Assembly (NCBI GenBank): GCA_028874915.1
Contig: JAPPHA010000032.1
Span: forward strand, 105,176 to 169,175
DNA: 64,000 nucleotides
Reading direction: 5' to 3'
Source: Paracoccaceae bacterium
GTDB taxonomy: Bacteria > Pseudomonadota > Alphaproteobacteria > Rhodobacterales > Rhodobacteraceae
Shown in pieces: positions 19,417 through 28,639 of the stretch. The notes beneath the pieces were generated by a model, which worked only from the letters and a program-made list of their open reading frames with translations, was not told the origin of the DNA and did not search any database. Position 1 is the first letter of the stretch; the number at the start of each line of letters is the position of its first letter. Position numbers and translations under genes: made by a program.

Positions 19417-19740
19417 ATGACCGCCCTTGGACTGACACTGGTTATCGGGATTGCTCTCCTGATGACCTTTGCCGTCGGGTGGATCGCGTGTTGGCTCACC
19501 ATCCGATATGCCGCCACGAAATCCGACGATTCGGAGAACGCGGACCTGCATCACCAGCTCTACGACGCCGAGCAGGCCCGAGACGAAGCGCTGGAACAAC
19601 TGGAATCCCTTGAGGCGGCCGCGGCCAGTCAATTGCGGCAGGCCGAGGCGAATCTGGAGGCTGCACTGGACGAACTCGGACAGGCCCGGCGGGAAGCGGA
19701 GTATTTTCGTCAGTTGAGCAGCCCGGAACCCACCGGCTGA
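19417..19740 (+). CDS. Small membrane-anchored coiled-coil protein
   Basis: A 107-residue protein with one N-terminal TM helix (about residues 3-30, ending WIACWLTIRYA) followed by an acidic and glutamine-rich helix from residue 38 to 100 with heptad-like leucine and alanine spacing, consistent with a coiled coil. No family recognised. It begins 2 bases after the OmpA-family gene, so it is probably translated from the same mRNA and may assist that envelope protein. Confidence 0.72.
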   Translation: MTALGLTLVIGIALLMTFAVGWIACWLTIRYAATKSDDSENADLHHQLYDAEQARDEALEQLESLEAAAASQLRQAEANLEAALDELGQARREAEYFRQLSSPEPTG

Positions 19741-19764
19741 AGTCGGTTCACCGCCGCTTGGGGT

Positions 19765-20217
19765 TCAGGTCCAGCGCCCCAGGGCATCTTCATCCGCGTC
19801 CCGGGCCTCGACCCACTGGCTTCCCGACGTCGTGTGCTCCTTTTTCCAGAACGGTGCCCGGGATTTCAGGTAGTCCATCAGGAACTCTGCGGCCTCGAAG
19901 GCATCCTTCCGGTGACCGGAAGCGGTGGCCACCATCATGATTCTCTCTCCGGGGCGTATCCGCCCGTATCGGTGCAGGACGAGGCTGGCCCGCAGGTTCC
20001 ACCGCGCACGGGCCTCGCTCTCGATGGCGGCAAGGGCGCGTTCGGTCATTTCCGGGTAGTGCTCAAGTTCCAGCGCGAGAAGGGATCCGTCATCCCGGTT
20101 CCGGACGATACCGGTAAAGGTGACGACCGCCCCGATGTCATCACGGCCTCGAATGAGCGCATCGGTCTCGGTGGATGGATCGAAGTCCGCAATCTGCAAT
20201 CGGACCGTCATCGTCAT
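19765..20217 (-). CDS. moaE: Molybdopterin synthase catalytic subunit MoaE
   Basis: A 150-residue MoaE. It shows AVVTFTGIVRNRDDG near residue 30, LEHYPEMTERAL near 52, VLHRYGRIRPGE near 80 and the catalytic lysines in FWKKEHTTSGSQWVEA near 123. With MoaD it converts cyclic pyranopterin monophosphate into molybdopterin in the cytoplasm. The ATG at 20217 is the family start. moaD lies 30 bases upstream, with pgsA and uvrC further up on the same strand, a common alphaproteobacterial order. Confidence 0.95.
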   Translation of the reverse strand: MTMTVRLQIADFDPSTETDALIRGRDDIGAVVTFTGIVRNRDDGSLLALELEHYPEMTERALAAIESEARARWNLRASLVLHRYGRIRPGERIMMVATASGHRKDAFEAAEFLMDYLKSRAPFWKKEHTTSGSQWVEARDADEDALGRWT

Positions 20218-20247
20218 CTCTCTTCCGGATCCACAGATCGAGGCGGG

Positions 20248-20523
20248 TCACCCACCGGTCATCGGCGGAAAGAACGCCACCTCCTCGGCATCCTCAAGCG
20301 ACCCGTCCAGTTCCACCAGCCGCTGATTCACCGCAACGCGCACCGCTGCGAGATCCGAAAACGCCAGCGCATAGCGGTCGTCGCGCCCGGCCAGTTCCCG
20401 AATCAACGCGGCCACATCCCTGGCTCGGGTTTCCACAGTCTCCGACGGCACGCCAATTCGTTCCCGGATCCAGGCGAAGTACAGGAGCCGGATCGGTCCT
20501 CGCGCCGGGGTGTCAGGCGCCAC
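20248..20523 (-). CDS. moaD: Molybdopterin synthase sulfur carrier subunit MoaD
   Basis: About 91 residues with a ubiquitin-like fold: IRLLYFAWIRERIG at the N-terminus, VRVAVNQRLVELDGSLEDAEEVAFFPP in the second half and the C-terminal MTGG, whose terminal glycine becomes the thiocarboxylate. No ATG is available; GTG at 20523 or 20532 is the likely start, overlapping the end of pgsA by 11-20 bases. It partners MoaE directly downstream. Confidence 0.92.
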   Translation of the reverse strand: MAPDTPARGPIRLLYFAWIRERIGVPSETVETRARDVAALIRELAGRDDRYALAFSDLAAVRVAVNQRLVELDGSLEDAEEVAFFPPMTGG

Positions 20524-21148
20524 CGTCAACACCCGGTTCCCGGGGCCGCGGCTCCGACCGCGGAGATTGCTGCACGTTCGGGCCCGGCGAATCCTCAAGC
20601 GCCCGAGTCAGATAGTCCCAGCCGGTCACAAGGGTTATCGCTGCCGCAAGCCAGAGCAGGACGAGACCGACGGGCTTGGCCACGAAGTTGACATCCGGAA
20701 CCTGTTCCAATCCCGTGGCCAGGAAAAAAACGGCGATGGCCACCATCTGGACCGTCGTTTTCCACCGCGCGAGCGCCGTTACACCCAGCGTCTTCGATCG
20801 GTCACCCATGAATTCGCGGAGTCCCGAGACCAGGATCTCCCGGAACATGATAACCACTGCCGGAACGGTCACCAGCATATCAAGCCCGGTGAGCGCAGTC
20901 AGCACCGTCAATGCAATCACCACCATGGCCTTGTCGGCAATGGGATCGAGCATGCGACCGAAACGGCTCTCCTGCTTCCAAAGTCGCGCCAGGTAGCCAT
21001 CGAGGAAATCGGTGAGCGCCGAGAGGACGAAGACCGTCAAGGCAATCCAGTCGGCCAGCGGACGAGGCAGCACCAGAAACACGGCCGCCACCGTCGGTGC
21101 CGCCACCAGGCGACCCACTGTCAGCAGATTGGGAAGGGTCCAGTGCAT
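20513..21148 (-). CDS. pgsA: CDP-diacylglycerol-glycerol-3-phosphate 3-phosphatidyltransferase
   Basis: A 211-residue inner-membrane enzyme making phosphatidylglycerol phosphate. The CDP-alcohol phosphotransferase motif D-x2-D-G-x2-A-R-x8-G-x3-D-x3-D is complete in LTDFLDGYLARLWKQ and FGRMLDPIADK near residues 55-85. The N-terminus MHWTLPNLLTVGRL matches the family, so I use ATG 21148 rather than the GTG at 21160. It overlaps moaD slightly at its 3' end and follows uvrC by 135 bases. Confidence 0.94.
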   Translation of the reverse strand: MHWTLPNLLTVGRLVAAPTVAAVFLVLPRPLADWIALTVFVLSALTDFLDGYLARLWKQESRFGRMLDPIADKAMVVIALTVLTALTGLDMLVTVPAVVIMFREILVSGLREFMGDRSKTLGVTALARWKTTVQMVAIAVFFLATGLEQVPDVNFVAKPVGLVLLWLAAAITLVTGWDYLTRALEDSPGPNVQQSPRSEPRPREPGVDGGA

Positions 21149-21283
21149 CGATTCAAACACATCCAGTGCCAGTCGCCGACAAGTCTCCGCCCGCCGATCC
21201 CTCTACCGGATCCATCGATCCTTGTCATGCCTGTCGTGGACGCTCCCGCCATCCCCGGAATGTCTTTTTCCGGAACTTCGCCG

Positions 21284-23470
21284 TCACTGCCGGTCGTGAA
21301 AGAAGTCGTGGATGGATCGGGCCAGCGCGTCCGATATGCCATCGACCGCCTTCAGATCCTGCAATCCAGCCCGTTCCACCGCCTTTGCCGAGCCAAAATG
21401 GGCCAAAAGTGCCCGCCTGCGGGCCGCACCGACCCCAGGCACCTCGTCGAGAGCCGTAGCCCCGATGGCCCGCGTCCGTTTCCTGCGGTGGCTGCCGATG
21501 GCAAATCTGTGCGCCTCGTCCCGCAGTCGCTGGATCAGGTAAAGCACCGGGTCGTTCCGTCCAAGAACCAACGGAGGACACCCCAACCGGTGCAGGACCT
21601 CCCTGCCGGCATCGCGTTCCGGACCCTTTGAGACTCCGAGCACCGGCACGGACCGAAAACCTGTCGACACCAGTGATTCGGCCGCGGCCCGGACATGACC
21701 GGCTCCGCCATCGATGATCACCAGGTCGGGCCCGGTCTCGCCAGACTCGGCGGGGCCCGCGGTCGCGAGACGTCGAAACCGCCGCGTCAGAACCTCGCGC
21801 ATCATCGCGTAGTCGTCACCTGGGGCCAGTCGATCGGTCCCAATTGTGTATTTTCGGTAGTCGGATTTCCGGAACCCGCCAGAATCGGCAACGATCATGG
21901 CACCGGTCGCATGAGCCCCCTGAATGTGGGAATTGTCATAGACCTCGATCCTCGCCGGGACACCACCGAGTCCAAGCCGGTCAGCCAGTCCCGCCAGGAG
22001 CTTTTCCTGCGCCGCGGTCTCCGACATCCGAAGCGCGAGCGCCTCCCGGGCGTTTCGCAGCGCGGTCGCCACCAGTTCCCGTTTCTCGCCGCGTCGGGGA
22101 ACCAGCAACCGGACCCGATGGCCGCGGCGCCGGGAGAGCGCATCTTCCAGAAGATCGGGATTCTCGACGTCATGCGACAGGATGAGCCGGGCGGGCGGCG
22201 TCTTGTTGGCATAGAACTGCCCGACAAAGGCCTCGAGCGCTTCCGCCTCCGGAGCGCCGGCGCCCATACGCGGGAAATAAGCCCGGTTTCCCCAATTCTG
22301 CTGGGCGCGGATGAAGAACAGCTGAACGCACGCCTGTCCGCCTTCCCCATGGAGAGCGATCACGTCTGCGTCTCGGACCGAACGCGGATTGACGGTCTGT
22401 GACAACTGCGTCGCGGTGAGCGCCTGGATCCGGTCCCTGAGTGCCGCCGCCCGTTCGAACTCGAGGTTCTCGCTGGCCACCCTCATGTCTTCGGCGAGGG
22501 ATTTCTGCACGCTGCGTGTCCGCCCGGAGAGGAAGCGTTTCGCATCCCCTACCTGGGTCGTATACGCCGCCTCCGATACGCGCCCGACACAGGGCGCCGT
22601 GCAGCGGGCGATCTGAAACTGAAGGCAAGGCCGGGTTCGGGCGGAAAACATGCTGTCCGAACAGTTTCGGAGGAGGAACGCCTTCTGAAGCTGGTTCAAG
22701 GTCCGGTTTACGGCACCGGCAGATGCGAACGGACCAAAGTGGTCGTCGCCAGGCGACTTCCGGCCGCGGTGCTTGGCGATCCGGGGAAAACGATGCGAAC
22801 TCGTGATTACGATCCCCGGGAAACTCTTGTCGTCGCGAAGCAACACATTGTATCTGGGTTTCAACTGCTTGATCAGGTTCTGTTCGAGCAGCAGCGCCTC
22901 TGTCTCGCTGCCGGTGGTCAGAAACATCATTGACGCGGTCGCGGCGACCATCCGCTCGATCCGTGGGCTGTGGCCAGACGATTTGGCATAGGCCGCCACA
23001 CGCTTGCGCAAATTGCGCGCCTTTCCAACATAGAGAACCGCACCCTTGCGATCGAGCATCCGGTAAACACCGGGACTCCCGTCCAGGGAATCGAGATACC
23101 CGCGAATCACCGCGTGACCCTTCGGGGATCCCTGAACGACCGATACCGTCGATCCGGACGTCGCGGACGCTTCCGGTGCCGGTGGCGATGCCAAAGCCGA
23201 TGACACACTCGGCGGATCCGGGTCCACGGCCCGGGCTGGGCCGCAAGGCGTGGCCAACGATTCGGAGCCGGTCCCTTCCGTCTCATCGGCCAGATCCGCG
23301 GCGGGGTTGGCGGGAATGCCCGCAGGCGGATTCTCGGGCGACCCCTCGAAGATCGTCCGCGTGGTCGCCGGCCGGTCCCCGCCTTCGGGTGACTCAGTCA
23401 CGACGGGCCCGGATGGTGACGACAGCTGACCGAAGGCATGTTGGCAGGCTGTGGATAAATCTCTGGACAA
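21284..23470 (-). CDS. uvrC: UvrABC excinuclease subunit C
   Basis: The nucleotide excision repair endonuclease. The GIY-YIG domain begins GSPGVYRMLDRKGAVLYVGK, followed by NLRKRVAAY, the four-cysteine-region RPCLQFQIARCTAPCVG, a UVR segment, the RNase H-like domain (IEVYDNSHIQG, LVIIDGGAGHV) and a C-terminal helix-hairpin-helix pair (LDEVPGVGAARRRALL, LKAVDGISDALARSI). As drawn from TTG 23470 it has 728 residues, roughly 110 more than usual, and there is no ATG in this proline- and serine-rich extension. The true start may be an internal GTG or TTG. It heads the uvrC-pgsA-moaD-moaE series. Confidence 0.93.
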   Translation of the reverse strand: MSRDLSTACQHAFGQLSSPSGPVVTESPEGGDRPATTRTIFEGSPENPPAGIPANPAADLADETEGTGSESLATPCGPARAVDPDPPSVSSALASPPAPEASATSGSTVSVVQGSPKGHAVIRGYLDSLDGSPGVYRMLDRKGAVLYVGKARNLRKRVAAYAKSSGHSPRIERMVAATASMMFLTTGSETEALLLEQNLIKQLKPRYNVLLRDDKSFPGIVITSSHRFPRIAKHRGRKSPGDDHFGPFASAGAVNRTLNQLQKAFLLRNCSDSMFSARTRPCLQFQIARCTAPCVGRVSEAAYTTQVGDAKRFLSGRTRSVQKSLAEDMRVASENLEFERAAALRDRIQALTATQLSQTVNPRSVRDADVIALHGEGGQACVQLFFIRAQQNWGNRAYFPRMGAGAPEAEALEAFVGQFYANKTPPARLILSHDVENPDLLEDALSRRRGHRVRLLVPRRGEKRELVATALRNAREALALRMSETAAQEKLLAGLADRLGLGGVPARIEVYDNSHIQGAHATGAMIVADSGGFRKSDYRKYTIGTDRLAPGDDYAMMREVLTRRFRRLATAGPAESGETGPDLVIIDGGAGHVRAAAESLVSTGFRSVPVLGVSKGPERDAGREVLHRLGCPPLVLGRNDPVLYLIQRLRDEAHRFAIGSHRRKRTRAIGATALDEVPGVGAARRRALLAHFGSAKAVERAGLQDLKAVDGISDALARSIHDFFHDRQ

Positions 23471-23692
23471 GTCTCGCGCAACTGGTGAAATCCATTGAAT
23501 TTCTGCGTGTTGGATAAATATACCCCAAATTCACGCAAACCCGTACTCCTTTGTAAATTTGTCATAAATTTTTTGGTCGGGCCGGAAGCGGGATTCGGGG
23601 ATTCAGCTCACGCGGTGGCCGTCCCGGGTCCGGTGGACAACCCTGCGCCCGTCCGTCTTTTCCAGTCTCATGCAGTCCATCGCCTTCGGTCA

Positions 23693-24487
23693 TCAGCCGC
23701 GTCCGACAAGAGCGTCGGGCGTCTGCCAAGCCAGGTGCTGGCCACCGTCAGGACAGATCAATTGGCCCGTAACTGACGGAGAATCCAGCAGGAAATCCAT
23801 TGCTGTCACGACATCCTCGGCTCCGGCGCCGCGTTCGAGCGGCGTCGCCGCCCGCTGTTTCCGGAAGTGGTCGTCGCTTTGCCGATGCCCTTGGAGCGTC
23901 GGACCCGGCCCAATGGCGTTGACCCGAATTCCCGGCGCCAGGGCGCGGGCAGCCAGCCCTGTCAGATTCCAAAGGCCCAGCTTGGCGAGGGTATAGGTCA
24001 TGAATTGCGGCGTCGGTTTCAAGACACGCTGATCGACCAGATTGATGATTGTCGCCCTGGCGGTCAGCTCCCCGTGCCGTTCGGGGACCGGAACCGGTTC
24101 CGGCGCCTGGCGGGCGAAGCCCTGTATGAGAATGAACGGGGCGCGAAAATTCGACATCATGTGCCGTTGCCAACTGTCTTCGGACGCTGAGGCCAGGGTG
24201 TCGTGCTCGAAGATCGAGGCGTTGTTCACAAGGACATCGAGCGGGCGGCCCAGGCATTCGGCCGCCCGCTCAACAAGTTGGCTGCAGGCCACCTCGTCAA
24301 GCAGGTCGGCCTCGACGGCCACTGCCTCTCCGCCTGCTTCCCGAATTTGGTCCACGGTTTCGGCCCCGGCTTTGCGGCTCGTCGCGAAGTGAACGGCAAC
24401 GGCCGCACCGCGGTCGGCGAGCCGCAACGCCATCGCCCGCCCGAGCCGGCGGGCACCGCCTGTGACGAGGGCAGCCCTGGCATTCAT
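23693..24487 (-). CDS. Short-chain dehydrogenase, pteridine-reductase-like
   Basis: A 264-residue SDR. The cofactor site is ALVTGGARRLGRAMALRLA near residue 6, with the arginines after TGGA typical of NADPH-dependent pteridine reductase-like members; NNASIF is near 88, and the active site YTLAKLGLW has the Y-x3-K pair near 170. INLVDQR before it and GPGPTLQ after it are also characteristic of the folate/pteridine reductase group. A role in dihydromonapterin or dihydrobiopterin reduction is possible. ATG 24487 (MNARAAL) is the start. It ends 220 bases from uvrC. Confidence 0.88.
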   Translation of the reverse strand: MNARAALVTGGARRLGRAMALRLADRGAAVAVHFATSRKAGAETVDQIREAGGEAVAVEADLLDEVACSQLVERAAECLGRPLDVLVNNASIFEHDTLASASEDSWQRHMMSNFRAPFILIQGFARQAPEPVPVPERHGELTARATIINLVDQRVLKPTPQFMTYTLAKLGLWNLTGLAARALAPGIRVNAIGPGPTLQGHRQSDDHFRKQRAATPLERGAGAEDVVTAMDFLLDSPSVTGQLICPDGGQHLAWQTPDALVGRG

Positions 24488-24595
24488 GGTGACCCGTTTG
24501 AACGGCTGACGCCGCCCCACAAACGCCGATGCCGTCGCTCGCGGCCGGCGCAACGCGAGGCGCCGGCGCGGCCGATTTCGCTCACCGTATTGGCC

Positions 24596-24781
24596 TCACG
24601 GCCGCTTCTTGGGGCAGCTGCAACGCTCACCGCCGAGAAGAAAGGCACCGCAACGATCACAGCGAATGGCAGTTATCCGGTGTCCACGTTTCCGCCAGTC
24701 GCCCAATCCAGGAATCCGGAGCCGACCCAGGATGGCGAGAACAACGAGGGCAATCAGAAACAGGGTGACGATCTTGACCAT
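24596..24781 (-). CDS. Small TM protein with a C-terminal CxxC/CxC zinc-ribbon-like tail
   Basis: About 61 residues from the ATG at 24781 (MVKIVTLFLIALVVLAILG), which has GGAG five bases upstream; an ATG at 24796 is also possible. One TM helix (residues 3-20) precedes a basic linker and a tail with CDRCGAFLLGGERCSC, a possible metal site. I do not know a function. It lies between clpB and the SDR gene on the same strand and may be transcribed with clpB. Confidence 0.65.
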   Translation of the reverse strand: MVKIVTLFLIALVVLAILGRLRIPGLGDWRKRGHRITAIRCDRCGAFLLGGERCSCPKKRP

Positions 24782-24893
24782 ATGGCTCCATAGCATGATC
24801 GGCGCCCCCGCTGTAGGGGCCGCCGACGGGCCGTTTGCCCAATTGCGGCTGTCGGCCGCGACGCCTTTCGTGGACCCGTTGCACCCGGGTCGA

Positions 24894-27509
24894 TCAGTGC
24901 AGAGTCGCAGCCGACGGGGGTTCCGAGCCGAGACCTCGGCTTTCGCCATTGATCATGATGCCGAACTGGTCGGAGGAAATGGCAATTTCGGACCCGTCGG
25001 GCATCTCTCCGGAGAGCAGCCGTTCAGCGAGCGCGTTCTGCAGTTCTTTCTGGATGACCCGTTTGAGTGGCCGCGCGCCATAGATCGGGTCATAACCCTT
25101 TTCCGCCAACCAACGCCGAGCCCGGTCGTCAACCTGCAGGGTCAGCTTTCGGCCTTCCAGGCGCCGAGCCAGCATGCCGATCTGGATCCCGACGATGCCG
25201 TCCATGTCGCTCCGGCTGAGCCGATCGAACAGGATGATCTCGTCGAGTCGGTTGAGGAATTCGGGTCGGAAATGGGCGCGGACCTGCTCCATCACCTGCG
25301 CTCGGGCCTCGCCCGTGGCCGCACCATCCGGCAGGCGGCTCAGCGCCTCGGTGCCAAGATTCGACGTCAGGATCACCAGAGTCTGCTTGAAATCCACTGT
25401 ACGACCGTGTCCGTCGGTCAGGATCCCGTCATCAAGCACCTGAAGAAGCACATTGAACACATCCTGATGTGCCTTCTCCACCTCATCGAACAGGATGACC
25501 TGGTAGGGCCGGCGGCGAACTGCTTCGGTCAGCACACCGCCTTCGTCATAGCCGACATAGCCGGGCGGCGCGCCAATCAGGCGCGCAACCGAGTGTTTTT
25601 CCATGAACTCCGACATGTCGATCCGCACCATCGCCTGGTCATTGTCGAAGATGAACTCGGCCAGCGCCTTCGTGAGTTCGGTCTTGCCGACTCCGGTCGG
25701 CCCCAGGAAGAGGAAGGAACCAATAGGCCGGTTCGGATCGTTCAGGCCAGCCCGGGCCCGCCGCACTGCGTTGGAGACGGCGGAAACGGCGTCACGCTGG
25801 CCAATGACCCGCCTGCCCAGCACCTCTTCCATGCGCAGGAGTTTTTCGCGTTCGCCTTCAAGCAACCGCTCGACCGGAATCCCCGTCCAGCGCTCGACGA
25901 CGGACGCAATGTGTTCGGGCCGCACCGCTTCCTCGACCATCAGGCCGGAACCGCCGTCCTCGGCGTCGCGCAACTGTTTCTCCAACTCGGGGATGATCCC
26001 GTACTGCAGCTCCCCGAGCCTGGCCAGATCGCCCGCTCGACGCGCAGAATCGTATTCCAGCCGGGCCGTATCGAGTTGTTCCTTGAGGTCCCGGGCCGAC
26101 GCCAGGCTGTCCCGTTCGGCCTGCCACCGAGATGTCAGCTCCCGGGACTGTTCCTGCAGCTCGGCCAGTTCCCGCTCCAGATGGCCGAGCCGGTCCGTGG
26201 ATGCCGGATCCGTCTCCTTCTTGAGCGCCTCCGTTTCGATCTGTTTTTGCAGAAGTTCCCGGTCAATGGCATCAAGTTCTTCCGGCTTGGAGTCCACCTC
26301 CATGCGCAACCGGCTTGCGGCCTCGTCCATCAGATCGATGGCCTTGTCCGGGAGGAACCGGTCGGAGATGTAACGATGGCCCATGGCCGCGGCGCTTACC
26401 AGCGCCGAATCGGAAATCCGGATTCCGTGGTGAAGTTCATATTTCTCCTTGATCCCGCGAAGGATGGAGATCGTGTCCTCGACCGTCGGTTCATCCACAT
26501 GCAACGGCTGGAACCGCCGTGCGAGCGCCGCGTCCTTTTCGACGTGCTTGCGGTATTCGTCGAGGGTGGTGGCACCGATACAGTGAAGCTCACCCCGGGC
26601 CAGCGCCGGCTTGAGGAGATTCGATGCATCCATGGCGCCGTCAGCCTTGCCCGCACCGACCAGCGTATGCATTTCGTCGATGAACAGAATGACCTCGCCG
26701 TCACTCGCCGTCACTTCGGAAAGAACCGCCTTGATCCGCTCCTCGAATTCGCCGCGATACTTGGCCCCGGCGACGAGCGCCCCCATGTCGAGTGCCATGA
26801 GTCGCTTCCCGGCGAGGCTCTCCGGGACGTCGCCATTGACAATGCGAAGCGCCAGCCCCTCGGCAATGGCCGTCTTTCCGACACCGGGTTCGCCGATCAG
26901 CACCGGGTTGTTCTTCGTGCGCCGAGTCAGCACCTGCATGGTCCGGCGAATCTCGTCATCGCGGCCGATGATCGGATCGATCTTTCCCTTTCGAGCCGCC
27001 TCGATCAGATCGCGGGCAAATCGGTTGAGCGCATCATAGCCGTCTTCGGCGGTTTCGCTGTCCACGGTCCGGCCCTTGCGAATGTCGGCAATCGCCGCCT
27101 CCAGGGCCTCTCCCGAAACGCCGCCGGCTTCGAGGGCGTCCCGTGCCTCGGATTTCACGGTGGCCAGACCCAGGAGTAGCGATTCGAGGGACACGTAGCT
27201 GTCGCCTGCGGATCCGGCCCGTTTTTCGGCCTCCGCCATCGCTTTCCGCGTCTGCGAATCAAGGAAGATCCGTTCGCCACCACCGGTGACGGCGGGTTGC
27301 CGGGCAAGACTCCGTTCGACTTCGTCCTGAACCCTCACAGTATCACCGCCTGCGCGCCGGATCAGGTTGGGTGCGAGAGCCCCCTGGTCGTCCATGAGCG
27401 CTGCCAGCAGGTGCTGGGGCAGAAAATTCTGGTGGTTCCGTTCAAGCGCCAACAACTGGGCCGCCTGAACGACGCCCCGAGACCGTTCGGTGTAGTTTTT
27501 CAATTCCAT
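24894..27509 (-). CDS. clpB: ClpB disaggregase chaperone
   Basis: An 871-residue ClpB that works with DnaK to rescue aggregated proteins. It has the N-domain from [21 protein letters not shown], a first AAA+ module (Walker A GEPGVGKT near residue 206, [14 protein letters not shown] near 275), the long middle-domain coiled coil (about residues 405-525) and a second AAA+ module (Walker [11 protein letters not shown] near 605, [11 protein letters not shown] near 670). The length matches ClpB. The start is ATG 27509 with GGAG upstream; the longer open frame is not conserved. It is divergent from pyrF across about 230 bases. Confidence 0.96.
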   Translation of the reverse strand: MELKNYTERSRGVVQAAQLLALERNHQNFLPQHLLAALMDDQGALAPNLIRRAGGDTVRVQDEVERSLARQPAVTGGGERIFLDSQTRKAMAEAEKRAGSAGDSYVSLESLLLGLATVKSEARDALEAGGVSGEALEAAIADIRKGRTVDSETAEDGYDALNRFARDLIEAARKGKIDPIIGRDDEIRRTMQVLTRRTKNNPVLIGEPGVGKTAIAEGLALRIVNGDVPESLAGKRLMALDMGALVAGAKYRGEFEERIKAVLSEVTASDGEVILFIDEMHTLVGAGKADGAMDASNLLKPALARGELHCIGATTLDEYRKHVEKDAALARRFQPLHVDEPTVEDTISILRGIKEKYELHHGIRISDSALVSAAAMGHRYISDRFLPDKAIDLMDEAASRLRMEVDSKPEELDAIDRELLQKQIETEALKKETDPASTDRLGHLERELAELQEQSRELTSRWQAERDSLASARDLKEQLDTARLEYDSARRAGDLARLGELQYGIIPELEKQLRDAEDGGSGLMVEEAVRPEHIASVVERWTGIPVERLLEGEREKLLRMEEVLGRRVIGQRDAVSAVSNAVRRARAGLNDPNRPIGSFLFLGPTGVGKTELTKALAEFIFDNDQAMVRIDMSEFMEKHSVARLIGAPPGYVGYDEGGVLTEAVRRRPYQVILFDEVEKAHQDVFNVLLQVLDDGILTDGHGRTVDFKQTLVILTSNLGTEALSRLPDGAATGEARAQVMEQVRAHFRPEFLNRLDEIILFDRLSRSDMDGIVGIQIGMLARRLEGRKLTLQVDDRARRWLAEKGYDPIYGARPLKRVIQKELQNALAERLLSGEMPDGSEIAISSDQFGIMINGESRGLGSEPPSAATLH

Positions 27510-27743
27510 GCCGTTCCGTCTCCATCCGTCTCCCGCTCCGGCCGACCGGAACGGTGTGTCCATGGTGCCTTCAGCCCGTGGATCGGCTATGTTCGTCATT
27601 GGGGAGCGGCGATCCATCGGCTGAAGTCAACCGGCTTCACCGTACAGATGGGGTCGATTCCTGGCCCGACAAGGGCAAGCCGGAATTCCCCCTGGGGCCG
27701 GATCGGGCGGCAAGATACGAAAACGACGGGAGACTCGGGAAGG
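27510..27743. promoter_or_regulatory. Divergent clpB / pyrF control region
   Basis: About 230 bases between the divergent starts. On the minus strand a TTGACTTCAGCC block is followed, about 16-18 bases on, by CCCCAAT, a weak fit to heat-shock sigma promoters, as would be expected for clpB. I saw no strong pyrF promoter. Confidence 0.3.
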
Positions 27744-28475
27744 GTGTCGGACGCCGAAACATCGACGGTCGTTCGCGCGCCCGACGACCGCCTGATCGTC
27801 GCGCTGGACCTGCCCGACAGCGAGCGCGCCATCGCGATGGCCGACCGGCTGGACGAGTCCGTTTCCGTCTACAAGCTCGGGCTCGGCCTTCTGGCCAGCA
27901 ACGGACTCTCCCTTGTTGGAGTGCTGCACCGCCGAAAAAAGCGCGTTTTCCTGGATCTCAAGCTCTTTGACATCGGGGCCACGGTCGAACGGGCGGTGGC
28001 TGGAATCGCGGGTCTGGGGCCCGAGCTTCTGACGGTTCATGGCGACCCGCATGTCGTCGAAGCCGCGTTGACGGGCGTCCGGCGGGCCGGCAGCGAGACC
28101 CGGATACTTGCAGTGACTCTGCTCACATCCGTTGACCGCAACGACCTCGACCGGTGCCTCATCCGTGAAGGACCTGTGGACCGGCTGGTGCTCGAACGAG
28201 CGCGGCGCGCTTTCGAAGCCGGCGCCGACGGAGTCGTCGCCTCCGCCGGTGAGGCAGCGATGATCCGCTCCCTGCCGACCGCCCGTGGAAAGCTCGTCGT
28301 AACCCCCGGAATCCGACTCGCCGGTGCGTCGACAGACGATCAGAAGCGCGTGGCAACGCCGGCAGCGGCGTTCCAGGCAGGCGCCAGTCACATTGTCGTC
28401 GGCCGTCCGGTAATCCAGGCCCCCGATCCGCTGGCCGCCGTAGGGCAGGTTCTCGATTCGATCGCCGGACGATGA
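27744..28475 (+). CDS. pyrF: Orotidine 5'-phosphate decarboxylase
   Basis: A 243-residue enzyme of the last step of UMP synthesis. It shows DRLIVALDLPDSERA near residue 15, VFLDLKLFDIGATVERAV near 70 (the K and D active-site tetrad region) and VTPGIR near 190, followed by GASHIVVGRPVIQAPDP binding the phosphate. The start is probably GTG 27744 (MSDAETSTVV); no ATG fits well. It is divergent to clpB and followed by dinB 165 bases downstream on the same strand. An imperfect hairpin with CCGAAACGGG and CCCGTTTCCGG arms lies between (about 28484-28541). Confidence 0.92.
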   Translation: MSDAETSTVVRAPDDRLIVALDLPDSERAIAMADRLDESVSVYKLGLGLLASNGLSLVGVLHRRKKRVFLDLKLFDIGATVERAVAGIAGLGPELLTVHGDPHVVEAALTGVRRAGSETRILAVTLLTSVDRNDLDRCLIREGPVDRLVLERARRAFEAGADGVVASAGEAAMIRSLPTARGKLVVTPGIRLAGASTDDQKRVATPAAAFQAGASHIVVGRPVIQAPDPLAAVGQVLDSIAGR

Positions 28476-28639
28476 CGCGATGACCCCGAAACGGGCATGA
28501 CCGCCTTTCTTGCGCCAACACCCGTTTCCGGGCCCGCCGCCAGACCCGCCAGCCGGCCGAATTCCGCCGGATGGGGAGCCCGAAAACGGCCCGTCCGCAC
28601 GCCGTTCAATTGGCGGTCGACGATCCGGAGATCCAGGTC

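Noticed and set aside
23471..23692. Possible SOS box upstream of uvrC
   Set aside because: Neither the GAAC-N7-GAAC nor the GTTC-N7-GTTC pattern used in alphaproteobacteria was found.
24609..27179. Very long plus-strand open frame (856 codons)
   Set aside because: It is antisense to clpB, whose protein is fully recognisable; long antisense frames are expected at this GC content.
28484..28541. Possible terminator between pyrF and dinB
   Set aside because: Imperfect arms, a loop of more than 20 bases and no T-run.
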